From JACCXG01 sp963834305 (GTDB taxonomy: Bacteria > Acidobacteriota > Vicinamibacteria > Vicinamibacterales > 2-12-FULL-66-21), in contig CAWIAX010000002.1 in NCBI GenBank assembly GCA_963834305.1, positions 1,860,001-1,924,000 of the forward strand: DNA of 64,000 nt, given 5' to 3'. Made by a program: the position numbers and the translations under genes. Below the pieces are notes generated by a model. The model saw only the letters and a program-made list of their open reading frames with translations, did no database searches and had not been told where the DNA came from. This document shows positions 61,392 to 64,000 of this stretch, in pieces. The first letter of the stretch is position 1. The number at the start of each line of letters is the position of its first letter.

Positions 61392-61852
61392 AACGGGACG
61401 GCAAACTCTCGGGCGTCCTCCACGTCCTGCTGCACATGGCGGAACAGGCCGGACCCGTAACGTCGGAAGTGCTGGCCAGGGCAATGCACACCAACCCGGT
61501 CGTGATCCGGCGGACCCTGGCCGGCCTGCGCGCTGTCGGCTACGTCCGATCGGAAAAGGGCCACGGCGGCGGCTGGGTGCTCGCCTGCGACCTGTCGACT
61601 GTCAGCTTGCGCAATATCTACGCGGCGCTCGGCTGCCCGTCACTCATTGCCATCGGCAACCGGACGGAGTCACCCGGCTGCCTGGTCGAGCAGGCGGTCA
61701 ACGCCGCCCTCGACCGGGCCGTCCACGAAGCCGAGACGCTGCTGCTCTCGCGTCTCGGCACCGTGACGCTGGCGGCGCTGAGCGCCGACTTCCACGCCCG
61801 GCTGTCAGCCCGTGGCGGCCCGCACCATCTGGAGACAGCGCATGCGACATGA
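61388..61852 (+). CDS. Rrf2 family transcriptional regulator
   Basis: A 154-residue protein with an N-terminal winged helix (LSGVLHVLLHMAEQ, VTSEVLARAMHTNPVVIRRT, LAGLRAVGYVRSEKGHGGGW with the family wing) and a C-terminal dimer helix. It has three cysteines (C67, C83, C98), but their spacing is not the C-x5-C-x7-C of iron-sulfur Rrf2 proteins, so thiol-based sensing is more likely. It probably represses itself and the overlapping flavoenzyme gene through the palindrome at its own start codon. Its 3' end overlaps the next gene by 11 bp. Confidence 0.92.
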   Translation: MKRDGKLSGVLHVLLHMAEQAGPVTSEVLARAMHTNPVVIRRTLAGLRAVGYVRSEKGHGGGWVLACDLSTVSLRNIYAALGCPSLIAIGNRTESPGCLVEQAVNAALDRAVHEAETLLLSRLGTVTLAALSADFHARLSARGGPHHLETAHAT

Positions 61853-62735
61853 CGCCATCATCATCGGGGGCAGCTTCGCCGGCCTCTCCGCCGCCATGTA
61901 CATCGCCCGGGCGCGGCGTACGGTCTGCATCATCGACACCGGATCACCGCGCAACCGCTATGCGACGCACTCCCATGGCTTCTTCACGCACGACGGCAGC
62001 GAGCCGGGCGCGATGCTCGCCACCGCGCGATCGCAGGTGGCGGCGTATCCCACCGCCAGTTTCGTCGACGGAGAAGCGATCCGCGCGGCCGTGGCGCCTG
62101 GCGGCTTCTCGGTCGGGCTGGCAACGGGTGACACACTCGAGAGCAGCCGGCTCGTGCTCGCCTTCGGCATCTCGGACGAACTGCCGCCCATTCCAGGGCT
62201 TGCCGAACGCTGGGGACGCTCGGTGCTGCATTGCCCGTATTGCCATGGCTACGAGTTCAGCGGCCGGCGGCTGGGCGTGCTGACCCTCTCGCCGATGGCG
62301 GCGGAACAGGCGATGCTCATTGCCGAATGGGGTCCGACCACGCTGTATCTGAATGGCGCTCCGCAGCCCGAAGACGCGCTGCTCGCGCGGCTGCAGGCGC
62401 GCGGGGTCGCGGTGGAACCGGCGCCGGTGAGCGCGCTGCACGGCGAAGGCAGCGGCCTGACGGGGATCGCACTGGCAGACGGGCGAACATCCGCGGTTGA
62501 CGCGCTCTATCTTGGTCCCCGCACGCGTCTGAACAGCGACATCGCGCAGGGGTTGGGCTGTGCGCTGGACGAAGGGCGGTTCGGCAGCGTCATCCGCACC
62601 GACGGCACCAGGATGACCACCGTCTCCGGCGTCTACGCGGCCGGCGACATCACGCGCGACGCGCACAACGTGACGTGGGCGAGCGCCGACGGGGTGACCG
62701 CCGGCATGGCCGTCCACCGCTCGTTGCTTCTCTAA
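61842..62735 (+). CDS. Thioredoxin-reductase-like FAD oxidoreductase (GliT-like)
   Basis: A 297-residue flavoprotein starting at ATG 61842. FAD binding is shown by IIGGSFAGLSAAMY and by the C-terminal GVYAAGDITRDAHNV. The redox pair is C131-P-Y-C134 in HCPYCHGYE, a motif shared with GliT/HlmI-type dithiol oxidases. The second Rossmann motif that binds NADPH in thioredoxin reductases (GxGxxA) is replaced by GVLTLSPMAAEQ, so it may use oxygen rather than NADPH. It is co-transcribed with the Rrf2 regulator, which suggests a thiol- or disulfide-stress response. Confidence 0.88.
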   Translation: MRHDAIIIGGSFAGLSAAMYIARARRTVCIIDTGSPRNRYATHSHGFFTHDGSEPGAMLATARSQVAAYPTASFVDGEAIRAAVAPGGFSVGLATGDTLESSRLVLAFGISDELPPIPGLAERWGRSVLHCPYCHGYEFSGRRLGVLTLSPMAAEQAMLIAEWGPTTLYLNGAPQPEDALLARLQARGVAVEPAPVSALHGEGSGLTGIALADGRTSAVDALYLGPRTRLNSDIAQGLGCALDEGRFGSVIRTDGTRMTTVSGVYAAGDITRDAHNVTWASADGVTAGMAVHRSLLL

Positions 62736-62757
62736 TCAGCCGGGCAGGGACCCCGGC

Positions 62758-63465
62758 CTACCGCAGCTCGCGGATCTTCAGGCTGCGATACCAGCACTCG
62801 TCCTGGTGATACGTCAGCATGACGTGCCCGGCGATCTTCTCGCCGAAGCCGGCGTGACCCTTGAACTTGCTCGCGGCGAGCGCGGCCTTCACCGCCTCGC
62901 TCCCGAGCTCGTATTCGAGCACGTTCCTGCCGTTCAGCCAGTGCTCGACCCGCGTGCCCCGGACGACCACCCGCGACGCGTTCCACTCCCCCGCCGGCCG
63001 CAGCGGCTTGTCCGCCGCCGCGGGCAGGACGTCGTAGAAGGCGGCGGTGAACTGCCGCGGCGTCAGCTTGCCCGGATACCCGCCATCGTCGATCATCTGG
63101 TACTCGTGACCCGGCGACTTCGGCCGCGCCTCCGTGACGAGGTACTTCACGCCGCTGTTCCCGCCCGGCGCGACGCGCCATTCCCAGGCGAGCTCGAAAT
63201 CACGAAAGGTGTCCCGCGTGATGAGGTCGGCCCCCTTGACCTTCGCCACCGTGCGCAGCGTCCCGTCTTTGACTTCCCAGCCGGCGTCCGGCACCGCGTC
63301 GCGCAGATAGCCGCGCCAGCCGTCGAGCGACCGGCCATCGAAGAGCAGCCGCCAGCCGGCGGCCTTCTCCTCCGGCGTCAAGGTGTTCGGAGCCGTCTCG
63401 GCCGCACCCGCTGGCTGCAACGCAAGCAACAGGGCGACAGCGGCGACGGCGATTGTGTGCTGCAT
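62758..63465 (-). CDS. Exported DUF1080 protein (3-keto-disaccharide hydrolase fold)
   Basis: A 235-residue protein with a signal peptide (ending LQPAGAAE) and one DUF1080 concanavalin-like domain: GWRLLFDGRSLDGWRGYL, WEVKDGTLRTVAKVKGADLI, FRDFELAWEWRVAPGGNSGV and HEYQMIDDGGYPG. Members include 3-ketoglycoside hydrolases and carbohydrate-binding modules. GAGGAAG precedes the ATG. It lies 48 bp downstream of a second member, so the pair may act together on sugar substrates. Confidence 0.88.
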   Translation of the reverse strand: MQHTIAVAAVALLLALQPAGAAETAPNTLTPEEKAAGWRLLFDGRSLDGWRGYLRDAVPDAGWEVKDGTLRTVAKVKGADLITRDTFRDFELAWEWRVAPGGNSGVKYLVTEARPKSPGHEYQMIDDGGYPGKLTPRQFTAAFYDVLPAAADKPLRPAGEWNASRVVVRGTRVEHWLNGRNVLEYELGSEAVKAALAASKFKGHAGFGEKIAGHVMLTYHQDECWYRSLKIRELR

Positions 63466-63513
63466 CGAAAGCTTCCTCGTTCAGACCGGTTCAGACCGGA
63501 TCGATCCGCCGCG

Positions 63514-64000
63514 CTACGGCAGCTCCTCGATGACGAGATCCTTGTAGAACACCTTGGCCTTGCCGCCGCCGTGGATCTGCAGCCCGATGAGCCCGGTCTG
63601 TGGGATTTCGCGGTCGGGCTCGGTGTAGTCCACGGTCTGTACGCCGTTGATCGCCAGCCGGATCCGGCGTCCCTCGGCGCGAATCTCGTAGTCGTTCCAG
63701 TCGTCCGGCTTCAGCGTCGCCAGCTGTTCCGGTGCGGGGGCGGCCAGGGTCTTGTTCCGCCGCGATTCGTCGTAGAGGCTGCCCCAGTACTTCGCCCCGA
63801 GGTCGGCCTGGTAGCCGATCATCTCGTGGGCGGGCTTGGCCAGGCGCCGGCTGCGGAACTGCACGCCGGCATTGATGAACCCGTCCGTCCCGACCAGCTT
63901 GAACTTCAGCCGCAGGACGAAGTTGCCGAAGTCCCGCGTGGTGACGAGAAAGTCGTTCTTCGGGACGGTCTCGTCGAGCGATCCGCCGGCAATGGCGCCA
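63514..64000 (-). CDS. DUF1080 protein, C-terminal part (start beyond the right edge)
   Basis: The minus-strand frame is open from the window edge to the stop at 63514: GSLDETVPKNDFLVTTRDFG, FVLRLKFKLVGTDGFINAGV, YQADLGAKYWGSLYDESRRN, WNDYEIRAEGRRIRLAINGV and GLIGLQIHGGGKAKVFYKDL. This is the second half of a DUF1080 / 3-keto-disaccharide hydrolase domain, a paralogue of the gene at 62758. The N-terminus and any signal peptide are not in the window. Confidence 0.85.
   Translation of the reverse strand, partial: GAIAGGSLDETVPKNDFLVTTRDFGNFVLRLKFKLVGTDGFINAGVQFRSRRLAKPAHEMIGYQADLGAKYWGSLYDESRRNKTLAAPAPEQLATLKPDDWNDYEIRAEGRRIRLAINGVQTVDYTEPDREIPQTGLIGLQIHGGGKAKVFYKDLVIEELP

Overview
The window is 64 kb of very GC-rich bacterial chromosome, densely packed with genes on both strands. 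The gene content suggests a Gram-negative soil bacterium of the Acidobacteriota, most likely a Vicinamibacteria-like lineage. Supporting signs are a PadR regulator next to a duplicated FtsX-type permease, a Ser/Thr kinase fused to a TolB-like propeller, a TonB-dependent receptor with a carboxypeptidase-regulatory N-terminus, DUF1080 proteins, a PVC-type haem protein and many secreted enzymes. This assignment is inference; there is no rRNA or other phylogenetic marker.

Layout. 0-7.3 kb: a truncated exported protein, a small unknown gene plus asparaginase, GTP-dependent PEP carboxykinase, argininosuccinate synthase, a Na+/H+ antiporter and an MscS channel. 7.4-11.4 kb: a compact four-gene chaperone-usher operon built from spore-coat-U pilins. 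11.6-19.5 kb: a TonB-dependent receptor, a plant-type phosphofructokinase, and a coupled pair of an M16 peptidase and a Tat-exported D-threonine-aldolase-like enzyme. 19.8-24.3 kb: a giant secreted protein with a 20-unit NPDIE pentapeptide array. 24.4-26.8 kb: metA-metY. 26.9-31.4 kb: an ABC ATPase, permease and AttH/CrtC-like lipocalin operon. 31.4-44.7 kb: exported enzymes (methyltransferase, M14 carboxypeptidase, FAH-family, M15-like, metzincin), dodecin, a haem lipoprotein, LemA-DUF2207 and a TonB-domain protein. 44.8-48.5 kb: a very large double hybrid histidine kinase. 48.6-52.0 kb: tRNA-Ala(GGC) with a decayed serine recombinase, a probably acquired serine hydrolase and a small inverted-repeat element. 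52.0-59.1 kb: Ser/Thr kinase, a graveyard of gene fragments, then PadR and its permease. 59.5-64 kb: a PQQ propeller protein, a broken hydrolase, an Rrf2 regulator with its own operator and a GliT-like flavoenzyme, and two DUF1080 proteins.

Three patterns cut across the window. First, at least six genes have a TANNNT box ending 6-9 nt before the start codon and no Shine-Dalgarno, which points to frequent leaderless transcription. Second, about a dozen single-base frameshifts interrupt otherwise good genes, and nearly all read as one extra base in this sequence. This looks more like systematic sequence error or widespread recent decay than random noise, and several 'broken' genes may be intact. 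Third, true gene fragments with missing domains (YjbR, recombinase, carbonic anhydrase, permease, hydrolase, metzincin tail) show real deletion and rearrangement. The strongest candidates for something undescribed are the NPDIE-repeat secreted protein, the translationally coupled one-helix/M15-like pair, and the minimal SCPU chaperone-usher operon.
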